From Dimorphilus gyrociliatus (lineage: Eukaryota; Annelida; Polychaeta; Dinophilidae), in contig CAJFCJ010000015.1 of NCBI GenBank assembly GCA_904063045.1, positions 1,361,423-1,425,422 on the forward strand: a DNA stretch of 64,000 bases, in the 5' to 3' direction. The notes beneath the pieces were generated by a model, which ran no database searches, was not told the DNA's origin, and was given only the letters and a program-made list of their open reading frames with translations. The translations under genes and the position numbers were made by a program. Of this stretch, positions 1 to 13,300 are shown piece by piece (the stretch's first letter is position 1; the number at the start of each line of letters is the position of its first letter).

Positions 1-3000
1 GATATTGCCAATACCTCTTTTAAACAAAAACAAGATAAAGTTCCAGAATATGAATCATCAAAAAGTGACGATTTCGAGAAAAGCGAAGTCTTTTTCACGC
101 CATCAATGTCGAACATAAAGAGCGAATTGGAATTTATTGAAAGTCAAACAAAAACCAAAAGTCTAATAGAAATAAACCAATTTTCCAATCTTGAACCAAC
201 ATGTTTTAAGATCAATAACATTGAATATGACTACTGCAAAAACATTCACAAAGATGTTGAAAAAGATGCCAAACAATTTTCGCCGAAAACAACAAACCTA
301 CATAACGAAATTCAGTGTTTTCAAAGCGAGCCACAATCGAGAAACTTGATACAAATCTCAGCAATTACCAATCTTCAGTCAACTCATTTCCAGACGCACA
401 CCTCAAAACACACAAACGATGATCATCAAAAGTACAAGTCAACAGAACTCAAAGATTCCAATAAAATTAAAACATTTCCTTCAAATCCAGACATCCATTG
501 CAAACATAACGATTACATCAACGAAATAACGCACGTTACTCATCTTGAATCAAAAAATTTCAAGAAAAGTGAATATCATGATATCTCATTTGTTAAGAAA
601 GGCTATGATGTTCTGGAAGATGAAACAACAGAAACAAAAAATTGTGAAGAAAGTGAAAGGTTCTTTATACCTCGATCATCAAGTGTATTAGACGAACTTG
701 AATGTTTCGAAAGCGTGTCAAAAACGAGTAACTTAATCGCAGTATCGAATGCCACTAATCTCGAATCTATATATTTCAAGAGTAGTGATTTCGAAAGTGA
801 AATCTCTGAAACACCAAAAGATAAGGTTATAGAAAATGAATCAAAAGATACCGAAAGTCACACAGACGAGGAAACTTTCCTTACCCCAAAATCATCAAGT
901 GAAATTAGCGAATTACAATTCTATCAAAGCGACATAACAAATGAAATCGTCAGAGAAATAACGCACGTTACTCAACTTGAATCAACACATTTCAAGAAAA
1001 ATGATATTGATGATATCTCATTCGTTAAGAAAAGTAATGACGTTCCGGAAGCTGAAACAACAGAAACAAAAGATTGTGATGAAAGTGAAAGGTTCTTTAC
1101 ACCTCGATCATCAAGTGTATTAGACGAACTTGAATGTTTCGAAATCGAGTCAAACACGTGTATCTTAATCGAAGCTTCAAATGCCACTAATCTCGAATCG
1201 ACATATTTCAAAAAGGGTGACTTCGAGAGTGAAATCTCTGAAACAGCAAAAGATGAGGTTATAGAAAATGAATCAAAAGATACCGAAGGTCACACAGACG
1301 AGGAAACTTTCCTTACCCCAAAATCATCGAGTAGAATTAGCGAAATACAATTCTATCAAAGCGAGATAACAAATAAAAACGTCACAGAAATAACGCACGT
1401 TACTCATCTTGAATCAACACATTTCATGAAAAATGACATTGATGATATCTCATTCGTTAAGAAAAGTAATGATGTTCCGGTAGCAGAAACAACACAAACA
1501 AAAGACTGTGAAGAAAGTGAAAGGTTCTTTACACCTCGATCATCAAGTGTATTAGACGACGTTGAATATTTCGAAAGCGTGTCAAAAACGAGTAACTTAA
1601 TCGCAATATCGAATGCCACTAATCTCGAATCGACAAATTTCAAAAAGGGTGACTTCGAGAGTGTAATCTCTGAAACACCAAAAGATGAGGTTATAGAAAA
1701 TGATTCAAAAGATACCGAAAGTCACACAGACAAGGAAACTTTCCTTACCCCAAAATCATCAAGTGAAATTTGTGAATTACAATTCTATCAAAGCGAGATA
1801 ACAAATAAAAACGTCACAGAAATAACGCACACGACTCAACTGGAATCAACACATTTCATGAAAAATGACATTGATGATATCTCATTCGTTAAGAAGAGCA
1901 ATGATGTTCCAGAAGCAGAAACAACACAAACAAAAGACTGTGAAGAAAGTGAAAGGTTCTTTACACCTCGATCATCAAGTTCATTAGACGAATTTGAATG
2001 TTTCGAAAACGTGTCAAAAACGAGTACCTTAATCGAAGCATCGAATACTACCAATTTCGAATCGAAACACTTCAAGAAAAGTGATCACGAGAGTGAAATT
2101 TGTGAAATGTCAAAACATCAGGTTCAAGAAAATCAATCGAAAGAATCTGAAAATTACACAGAAAATGAAGCTTTCATTACCCCAAAATTATCAAGCGCAA
2201 TAAGCGAATTACAATTCTATCAAAGCGAGATAACAAATGAAATCGTCAAAGAAATAATGCACACTACTCAACTTGAATCAACATATTTCAAGAAAAATGA
2301 CATTGATGACATCTCATTCTCTAGTCAAGACAATTATGTTTTGAAAGCTGAAACCACAAATACAAAACATTCAGATGAAAAGGAAGCATTTCTATCTCCT
2401 CGAGCATCAAGTCATTTTGAGAGTGAAAGCTCCAAAACACCAAAAAATGAGCTTCAAGAAAAGGAATCGAAACAAAGCGAAGGTTACACAGAAGATGAAA
2501 CATTCCTCACCTCAAAATCATCAACTGAAATTAGCGAATTACAATTCTTTAAAAGCGAGATAATAACTCAAAACGTCACAGAAATAACGCACACGACTCA
2601 ACTGGAATCAACACATTTCATGAAAAATGACATTGATGATATCTCATTCGTTAAGAAGAGCAATGATGTTCCAGAAGCAGAAACAACACAAACAAAAGAC
2701 TGTGAAGAAAGTGAAAGGTTCTTTACACCTCGATCATCAAGTTCATTAGACGAATTTGAATGTTTCGAAAACGTGTCAAAAACGAGTACCTTAATCGAAG
2801 CATCGAATACTACCAATTTCGAATCGAAACACTTCAAGAAAAGTGATCACGAGAGTGAAATTTGTGAAATGTCAAAACATCAGGTTCAAGAAAATCAATC
2901 GAAAGAATCTGAAAATTACACAGAAAATGAAGCTTTCATTACCCCAAAATTATCAAGCGCAATAAGCGAATTACAATTCTATCAAAGCGACATAACAAAT

Positions 3001-4370
3001 GAAATCGTCAGAGAAATAACGCACGTTACTCAACTTGAATCAACACATTTCAAGAAAAATGATATTGATGATATCTCATTCGTTAAGAAAAGTAATGACG
3101 TTCCGGAAGCTGAAACAACAGAAACAAAAGATTGTGATGAAAGTGAAAGGTTCTTTACACCTCGATCATCAAGTGTATTAGACGAACTTGAATGTTTCGA
3201 AATCGAGTCAAACACATGTATCTTAATCGAAGCTTCGAATGTCACTAATCTCGAATCGACATATTTCAAAAAGGGTGACTTCGAGACTGAAATTGTTGAA
3301 ACATCAAAAGATGAGGTTATAGAAAATGATTCAAAAGATAATGAAGGTCACCGAGAAGAGGAAACTTTCCTTACCCCAAAATCATCAAGTGAAATTTGTG
3401 AATTACAATTCTATCAAAGCCAGAAAACAACTGAAAACGTCACAGAAATAACCCATACAACTCAACTGGAATCAACACATTTCAGGAAAATTGACATTGA
3501 TGATATATCATTTGTTAATAAAAGTAATGATGTTCTGGCAGCTGAAACAATAGAAACAAAAGATTGTGAAGAGGTTGAAAGTTTCTTTACATCTGGATCA
3601 TCAAATGTATTAGACGACGTTGAATATTTTGAAAGCGACTCAAACACGTGTATCTTAATCGAAGCTTCGAATGCCACTAATCTCGAATCGACAAATTTCA
3701 AGAAGGGTGACTTCGAGAGTATAATCTCTGAAACACCAAAAGATGAGGTTATAGAAAATGAATCAAAAGATACCGAAAGTCACACAGACGAGGAAACTTT
3801 CCTTACCCCAAAATCATCAAGTGAAATTAGCGAATTACAATTCTATCAAAGCGACATAACAAATGAAATCGTCAGAGAAATAACGCACGTTACTCAACTT
3901 GAATCAACACATTTCAAGAAAAATGATATTGATGATATCTCATTCGTTACGAAAAGTAATGACGTTCCGGAAGCTGAAACAACAGAAACAAAAGATTGTG
4001 ATGAAAGTGAAAGGTTCTTTACACCTCGATCATCAAGTGTATTAGACGACGTTGAATATTTTGAAAGCGACTCAAACACGTGTATCTTAATCGAAGCTTC
4101 GAATGCCACTAATCTCGAATCGACAAATTTAAAAAAGGGTGACTTAGAGAGTGTAATCTCTGAAACACCAAAAGATGAGGTTATAGAAAACGAATCAAAA
4201 GCTACCGAGGGAATAGAAAGGGAAGATAAGGAAGAGACCAAAGATTCCTTTGTACCTAGAACATCAAATATCAGTGAAGAAATAAAAAAAGACTTAAGCA
4301 AAATAAAACATGAAAACGTAACGGAACTTATACTTTCAACGAATCTTGAGTCACCATCCTTCATAATTTG
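1..4370 (+). repeat. A-type coding tandem repeat, 432-bp (144-residue) period made of two 72-residue halves
   Basis: Two alternating half-units recur. One reads like TPKSSSEISELQFYQS...ITHTTQLESTHF, the other like TPRSSSVLDELECFE...LIEASNATNLESTYF. Equivalent positions fall 432 bp apart (972, 1404, 1836 and 2598, 3030, 3462, 3894). About 20 half-units are visible, the first few more diverged. The sequence is Ser/Thr/Glu/Lys-rich and looks mostly disordered apart from the conserved LES-x-x-F core. One unit around 2280-2520 is shortened, which breaks the register between the two series. Confidence 0.9.
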
Positions 4371-7300
4371 TGAAATTGAGAAGAACAATGTTTATAAAGA
4401 GATGTTCAATGACAAAGAAGAAAAGAAAGAAAACCAGAATTTCCCTTCACTTACAGTGTTCAATGATGAATTAGAATGCAAACAATACTTGGAAGATAGC
4501 GAAAATCTTCTTCAAATTATGATTACTACGCAAATGGAGTCCACAGTTTTTGAAGCAGAAGATAATATAAACCACATAGAAGAGCAACGACACGATATTC
4601 CTTTAGATGAGAAAAGTATTTCTGAAGACGATGAAATCTGCAAAGATTCGTCATATATTACTCCAGAGAATGATTCTTTCAATGATGAATTAGAATGCAA
4701 GGAATACTTGGAAGACGGGGAAAGTCTTCTTCAAATTATAGTCACTACGCAAATGGAGTCCACAGTTTTTAATACGGGAGATAGTAAAACCCACATTGAA
4801 GAGCAACAACAAGATATTCCTTCAGAGGACAAAAGAATTCCAGAAGACGATGAAATCGCCAAAGATTCGTCATATATTAATCCACAAAAAGATTCTTTCA
4901 ATGATGATTTAGAATGCAAGGAATTCTTGGAAGATGGCGAAAGTCTGCTTCAAATTATGGTCACTACGAAAATGGAGCCCACAGTTTTTAATACGGGAGA
5001 TAGTAAAAGCCACATTGAAGAGCAACAACAAGATATTCCTTCAGATGAAAAAAGCATTCATAAAGACGATGAAATCGCCAAAGATTCGTCATATATTACT
5101 CCACAAAAAGATTCTTTCAATGATGATTTAGAATGCAAGGAATTCTTGGAAGATGGCGAAAGTCTACTTCAAATTATGGTCGCTACGCAAATGGAGTCCA
5201 CGGTTTTTGAAGCAGAAGATAATATAAACCACATTGCAGAACAACAACACGATATTCCTTTAGATGAGAAAAGCATTCATAAAGACGATGAAATCGCCAA
5301 TGAAGCGTCATATATTACTCCAGATAAAGATTCTTTAAATGATGAATTTGAATGGAAGGAATACTTGGAAGATGGCGAAAGTCCTCTTCAAATTATGGTC
5401 ACTACGCAAATGGAGTCCACAGTTTTTGAAGCAGAAGATAATATAAACCACATTGCAGAACAACAACACGATATTCCTTTAGATGAGAAAAGCATTCATA
5501 AAGACGATGAAATCGCCAATGAAGCGTCATATATTACTCCAGATAAAGATTCTTTAAATGATGAATTTGAATGGAAGGAATACTTGGAAGATGGCGAAAG
5601 TCCTCTTCAAATTATGGTCACTACGCAAATGGAGTCCACAGTTTTTGAAGCAGAAGACAATAAAAACCACTTTGAAGAACAACAACACGTTATTCCTTTA
5701 GATAAAAAAAGCATTCATAAAGACGATGAAATCGCCAATGAAGCGTCATATATTACTCCAGATAAAGATTCTTTCAATGATGAATTAGAATGTAAGGAAT
5801 ACTTGGAAGATGGCGAAAGTCTTCTCCAAATGATAGTCGTTACGCAACTGGAGTCCACAGTTTTTGAAGCAGAAGATAGTAAAAACCACATTGCCGAACA
5901 ACAGCACGATATTCCTTTAGATGAGAAAAGCATTCATAAAGACGATGAAATCGCCAATGAAGCGTCATATATTACTCCAGATAAAGATTCTTTGAATGAT
6001 GAGTTAGAATGTAAGGAATACTTGGCAGATGGCGAAAATCTTCTTCAAATGATGGTCGTTACGCAACTGGAGTCCACAGTTTTTGAAGCAGAAGATAGTA
6101 AAAACCACATTGCCGAACAACAGCACGATATTCCTTTAGATGAGAAAAGCATTCATAAAGACGATGAAATCGCCAATGAAGCGTCATATATTTCTCCAGA
6201 TAAAGATTCTTTAAATGATGAATTAGAATGCAAGGAATACTTGGATGACGGCGAAAGTCTTCTTCAAATTATGGTCACTACGCAAATGGAGTCCACAGTT
6301 TTTGAAGCAGAAGATAATATAAACCACATTGCAGAACAACAACACGATATTCCTTTAGATGAAAAAAGCATTCATAAAGACGATGAAATCGCCAATGAAG
6401 CGTCATATATTACTCCAGATAAAGATTCTTTGAATGATGAGTTAGAATGTAAGGAATACTTGGCAGATGGCGAAAATCTTCTTCAAATGATGGTCGTTAC
6501 GCAACTGGAGTCCACAGTTTTTGAAGCAGAAGATAGTAAAAACCACATTGCCGAACAACAGCACGATATTCCTTTAGATGAAAAAAGCATTCATAAAGAC
6601 GATGATTTCACGAAAGATTCATCATATATTACTCCACAAAAAGATTCTTTCAATGATGATTTAGAATGCAAGGAATACTTGGAAGACGGCGAAAGTCTTC
6701 TTCAAATTATGGTCACTACGCAAATGGAGTCCACAGTTTTTGAAGCAGAAGATAATATAAACCACATTGCAGAACAACATCACGATATTCCTTTAGATGA
6801 AAAAAGCATTCATAAAGACGATGAAATCGCCAATGAAGCGTCATATGTTACTCCAGATAAAGATTCTTTGAATGATGAATTAGAATGTAAGGAATACTTG
6901 GCAGATGGCGATAATCTTCTTCAAATGATAGTCGTTACGCAACTGGAGTCCACAGTTTTTGAAGCAGAAGATAATATAAACCACATTGAAGAACAACGAC
7001 ACGATATTCCTTTAGATGAGAAAAGCATTCATAAAGACGGTGAAATCGCCAATGAAGCGTCATATATTTCTCCAGATAAAGATTCTTTAAATGATGAATT
7101 TGAATGGAAGGAATACTTGGAAGATGGCGAAAGTCCTCTTCAAATTATGGTCACTACGCAAATGGAGTCCACAGTTTTTGAAGCAGAAGACAATAAAAAC
7201 CACTTTGAAGAACAACAACACGATATTCCTTTAGATAAAAAAAGCATTCATAAAGACGATGAAATCGCCAATGAAGCGTCATATATTACTCCAGATAAAG

Positions 7301-10300
7301 ATTCTTTCAATGATGAATTAGAATGTAAGGAATACTTGGAAGATGGCGAAAGTCTTCTTCAAATGATAGTCGTTACGCAACTGGAGTCCACAGTTTTTGA
7401 AGCAGAAGATAGTAAAAACCACATTGCCGAACAACAGCACGATATTCCTTTAGATGAAAAAAGCATTCATAAAGACGATGATTTCACGAAAGATTCATCA
7501 TATATTACGCCACAAAAAGATTCTTTCAATGATGATTTAGAATGCAAGGAATACTTGGAAGACGGCGAAAGTCTTCTTCAAATTATGGTCACTACGCAAA
7601 TGGAGTCCACAGTTTTTGAAGCAGAAGATAATATAAACCACATTGCAGAACAACAACACGATATTCCTTTAGATGAGAAAAGCATTCATAAAGACGATGA
7701 AATCGCCAATGAAGCGTCATATATTTCTCCAGATAAAGATTCTTTAAATGATGAATTAGAATGCAAGGAATACTTGGATGACGGCGAAAGTCTTCTTCAA
7801 ATTATGGTCACTACGCAAATGGAGTCCACAGTTTTTGAAGCAGAAGATAATATAAACCACATTGCAGAACAACAACACGATATTCCTTTAGATGAGAAAA
7901 GCATTCATAAAGACGATGAAATCGCCAATGAAGCGTCATATATTACTCCAGATAAAGATTCTTTCAATGATGAATTAGAATGTAAGGAATACTTGGAAGA
8001 TGGCGAAAGTCTTCTTCAAATGATAGTCGTTACGCAACTGGAGTCCACAGTTTTTGAAGCAGAAGATAGTAAAAACCACATTGCCGAACAACAGCACGAT
8101 ATTCCTTTAGATGAAAAAAGCATTCATAAAGACGATGATTTCACGAAAGATTCATCATATATTACTCCACAAAAAGATTCTTTCAATGATGATTTAGAAT
8201 GCAAGGAATACTTGGAAGACGGCGAAAGTCTTCTTCAAATTATGGTCACTACGCAAATGGAGTCCACAGTTTTTGAAGCAGAAGATAATATAAACCACAT
8301 TGCAGAACAACATCACGATATTCCTTTAGATGAAAAAAGCATTCATAAAGACGATGAAATCGCCAATGAAGCGTCATATGTTACTCCAGATAAAGATTCT
8401 TTGAATGATGAATTAGAATGTAAGGAATACTTGGCAGATGGCGATAATCTTCTTCAAATGATAGTCGTTACGCAACTGGAGTCCACAGTTTTTGAAGCAG
8501 AAGATAATATAAACCACATTGAAGAACAACGACACGATATTCCTTTAGATGAGAAAAGCATTCATAAAGACGGTGAAATCGCCAATGAAGCGTCATATAT
8601 TTCTCCAGATAAAGATTCTTTAAATGATGAATTTGAATGGAAGGAATACTTGGAAGATGGCGAAAGTCCTCTTCAAATTATGGTCACTACGCAAATGGAG
8701 TCCACAGTTTTTGAAGCAGAAGACAATAAAAACCACTTTGAAGAACAACAACACGATATTCCTTTAGATAAAAAAAGCATTCATAAAGACGATGAAATCG
8801 CCAATGAAGCGTCATATATTACTCCAGATAAAGATTCTTTCAATGATGAATTAGAATGTAAGGAATACTTGGAAGATGGCGAAAGTCTTCTTCAAATGAT
8901 AGTCGTTACGCAACTGGAGTCCACAGTTTTTGAAGCAGAAGATAGTAAAAACCACATTGCCGAACAACAGCACGATATTCCTTTAGATGAAAAAAGCATT
9001 CATAAAGACGATGATTTCACGAAAGATTCATCATATATTACGCCACAAAAAGATTCTTTCAATGATGATTTAGAATGCAAGGAATACTTGGAAGACGGCG
9101 AAAGTCTTCTTCAAATTATGGTCACTACGCAAATGGAGTCCACAGTTTTTGAAGCAGAAGATAATATAAACCACATTGCAGAACAACAACACGATATTCC
9201 TTTAGATGAGAAAAGCATTCATAAAGACGATGAAATCGCCAATGAAGCGTCATATATTTCTCCAGATAAAGATTCTTTAAATGATGAATTAGAATGCAAG
9301 GAATACTTGGATGACGGCGAAAGTCTTCTTCAAATTATGGTCACTACGCAAATGGAGTCCACAGTTTTTGAAGCAGAAGATAATATAAACCACATTGCAG
9401 AACAACAACACGATATTCCTTTAGATGAGAAAAGCATTCATAAAGACGATGAAATCGCCAATGAAGCGTCATATATTACTCCAGATAAAGATTCTTTCAA
9501 TGATGAATTAGAATGTAAGGAATACTTGGAAGATGGCGAAAGTCTTCTTCAAATGATAGTCGTTACGCAACTGGAGTCCACAGTTTTTGAAGCAGAAGAT
9601 AGTAAAAACCACATTGCCGAACAACAGCACGATATTCCTTTAGATGAAAAAAGCATTCATAAAGACGATGATTTCACGAAAGATTCATCATATATTACGC
9701 CACAAAAAGATTCTTTCAATGATGATTTAGAATGCAAGGAATACTTGGAAGACGGCGAAAGTCTTCTTCAAATTATGGTCACTACGCAAATGGAGTCCAC
9801 AGTTTTTGAAGCAGAAGATAATATAAACCACATTGCAGAACAACAACACGATATTCCTGTAAATGAAAAAAGTAGAATAAAAGAATACTTGGAAGATGGC
9901 GAAAGTCTTCTTCAAATTGTTTTATCCACGCAATTAGAAACCACCTGTTTTCATGAGGAAAAGAATGTTGAACATAACATTCCAAGAAGCAAAATGGAAA
10001 ATGATGTAGAAAAAATTCATAGTGTTTTCGAGGAAAATAGAGAGAATTTTGTAGGAGCGATATATTTAGAGTTTTTTAGTGAAACACCTAATATTGAAGT
10101 GAAAAAATGTTTTTTAAGCTCTCCAGTAATCTCAACGATTTCGGATTTATCGCTTTATAAAGCAAGTATTTTGCCGTCTTCTCCTTTCGTTTCTGAATGC
10201 GCTGAATTTACAACTGGATGCGATAATTTCTTCTGTCTACAAGATACATCAATGAATTTAGAAAGTCAACTGAATTTTTATGACTCTTCCTGCATTGTTA

Positions 10301-13300
10301 GAGAGAATGACTTTGACGAATCTTATGCTAGTGATTCAATTAATGAGCCGGAACAGACGTTTTCAGAATTTTATGATCGAATTTCTCAGGCAAGAGGTTT
10401 TTTTGGCGTATATTTTCGAAGAAAAAACATTTCTAAGGGACCTTCATATGAAATTACTGAAATAATGGAAGACGCAAAGGAATATAATGTAAACAACGAG
10501 TCAGAATCATCTTCAGTGGATTCAGAAGGACCTGATATTGAATCAAAAGGTGCAGACAGTTCAAAAGTTGAGGGGGATGTAAATGAACAAAATATGAAAT
10601 TCGGAGATCTTCAAGAAAATATGCTTGAAAAAACCAAAAAACCTACTTTTGATATTGAACATGCTAGTGCTCAAATCAATAAAGAGAACAATCTGTCTAA
10701 CATTAGTCAAACAAAAGTTGAAAGAAGCTCCACAAATTTATCTTCTGAGAACCAGGAATCAGGACTAGTCGAATTGAACGAGAACGAATATGACGAAACT
10801 AAGCTTGAATCTGCCTTCAAGCCATTTAACACAGCACATTTCATCCCTAGTGTACTGTATTCGAAACTACTAGAAATTAAATGTTTAGCTGATAAATTTT
10901 CGCAAGGCGCAAATAGTCAAGAAACAGATTGTACTGAACTTTGTGCTAACAGAGAAAAGTTATTTGCGCCGGAAAATGATATTTCTGAAAATGCACGCAA
11001 GATTGAGAAAGATAATTCGAAAAAGCTTAATGTTTCCACTAAAAGTCATGAAGAAAATAAACTTTCTGAATCTGGCCAAAAAATTAAAGAAGTAACGGAA
11101 ATTCATAGTTTCTCTCCAATATTCACAGACAAAGAAACTGAAATTAATCTATATAAAAGTGTCGAATCAAGTATTGATATTGAAAATTTAATCTATAATA
11201 GTACTATTAACAATTCTGATAAATTAAGTACTATCAGGTCACAGGACACACAATCTTATCAGATAGATAGCTCTGATGTATCACCCATAGAAATATCTGT
11301 ACATTCAACTGAAAATGCGAGATCCTCTGGAACTGATCCTACTTTCTATGAGCAAAAAGAGAACATCAGAGACTTTCTACAGCAATCAAATGCCTTAAAA
11401 GTAACAAAAGAGTGCCCTAAAAGCATAGTCACAGCTGAAATATCTAATTTCGCATTGGATCAAAGTGAAACTGATATGGAAGTAGAAGAAATTATGGGTG
11501 AAGTAGGAAATAAGAACGAGAAGGTAGAATAAATGAAGGAAACTGATTAGCTATAAATAATTTATTGATTTACCATAAAGCAAAGATTTATTGTTTTCTT
11601 TGATAGGTTTTTGAACTATTTTTTTTTTCAACAGTTACTTTATCCAAATAACTCTTCACTTCAAGAATTAGAGAATTCTTGTAGTGAGCTTGAATCCCAG
11701 GTATAAACTAAATATTTAATTACACGATGATGGAAAATTTTTTTATGCCTATGTACAAACGGAATATAATCAAACGTCATCAAAGACCCTGATTGTTTGC
11801 TTTCCAATTGCTTTATTTATTATTGTTACAACAAATTCTTATTTTCATTGTTATATAAACCTGCTTGTTTTCAGTGCTTAAAAACGAAGTTTTCAAATGA
11901 AACATATTATAGGCTTTTTTCAATATTACAGCTTGCAGAAAGAGATGCCGAACTACAAAAACAACTGATACAGTACGAGTCCCTCGAAACTGCTCAACTT
12001 AATCTGGATGAAAAATTGGAGTATGTTAAAGATATTTTAAATAGAGTAGAGTCTTTTCCAACATCTACAAGCAATGAAGAGATAGACAGAGCTCTAGATG
12101 AGCTAAGGAATGCTCAATCAGATCTAAAAGCTATGCAAGATGTCAGTCAAATCATTGCTGAAAAATCAGAAGACACTCAGGTCAATGAAACTATGCTATC
12201 CTCCTTGTCATTAACAGAGAAAAAGTTTAAACATTTACAAGACAAAGCAGATGAATTGAACAATAGCCTAAAACTTACGAAACAGCAAAAGCAGGAGCAT
12301 GAAAATGCGCTAGAGGAATACATGAGTGATTTAAAAGAATACGAAAATTGGCTGGCCGAGGAAAAAACAAAGTCTCATTCATTGCCTATAAATCCTACAG
12401 AAGAAGACTTAGAATCAGTGAAACAAAATCAACGGGACCTGGCGAATAATTTGCTGATTCTAGATGAATTTGCTATAAGATGTGAACAATTACAAGAAAA
12501 TGCCACACCAGCACAAGAACAAACTCTCAAGCTGCGGTTAGCTGAATTACAAAACGCAACATCCGAACTGCAACTTGAGGCTTGCACAAGACAGGAAGAA
12601 ATTCAAACTGCTCTTGTTGTATCGAATAGGCTGAAAGATGATCTAAAAAATTTTGAACAATCTGAAGAAACGCTTAAGAGATGGGTAGAAAAGAGTCGAA
12701 AGAACGAACCCGTTGGAGAAAGCACGCTTTATGTTGAAAATCAAGATAATGATATCAGAGAGGTACAGACTTACTTTACAGATTTTACACACCTTATACT
12801 ATTCAGAATAATGTGTATAAAAGAAATATGCACTAAAAATGCTAGCTGTCAAATTATCCTTAACTTGTTAAAATATTTACTATAGAAACTGCAAGAAGAA
12901 CTAATTCAGCATCAAAACTTTGTTAAGCAATTCACGGAAGATGCAAAAAAGGTTTTAAAAGATGAATGGCAAGAGGAAATTGATGAACCTGAGGTAAAAA
13001 TGCGAGCTCTATCTTTGAAATTGGCAGAGAAAAGGCGTTATTTAGATGAAATTCTCGCTCAAAATACTGTACCAGTAAGCAAAACATACATATGCAATGT
13101 TTTCTCTATTATTTTCCTTTTTTATTAGATATTACAACCATTTGTGACTCCAAATATTCCCGAACTAATAAATGAAACCGGATTAGAGTTGTCAAATGCA
13201 GTTGACGAGAGTATAGCAATTCTAAAAGCTTGCTTATCCGACGTTCAATCTCACGCTGATAGTAGTCAACAAGCTCGGTTACAGCATGTTGAAAAATTGC

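Noticed and set aside
106-108. ATG as the start of the repeat protein
   Set aside because: The same frame is open to base 1 and contains repeat-like sequence, so this Met is internal.
972-4388. Series of 79-residue minus-strand ORFs at a 432-bp period
   Set aside because: They are antisense shadows of the A-type coding repeats; their regular spacing only reflects the repeat period.
1-11532. Repeat exon as an independent gene ending at the TAA at 11530
   Set aside because: A phase-0 donor six bases before the stop, followed by a 66-nt phase-0 exon and phase-0 spectrin exons on the same strand, fits one gene better; not proven without cDNA.
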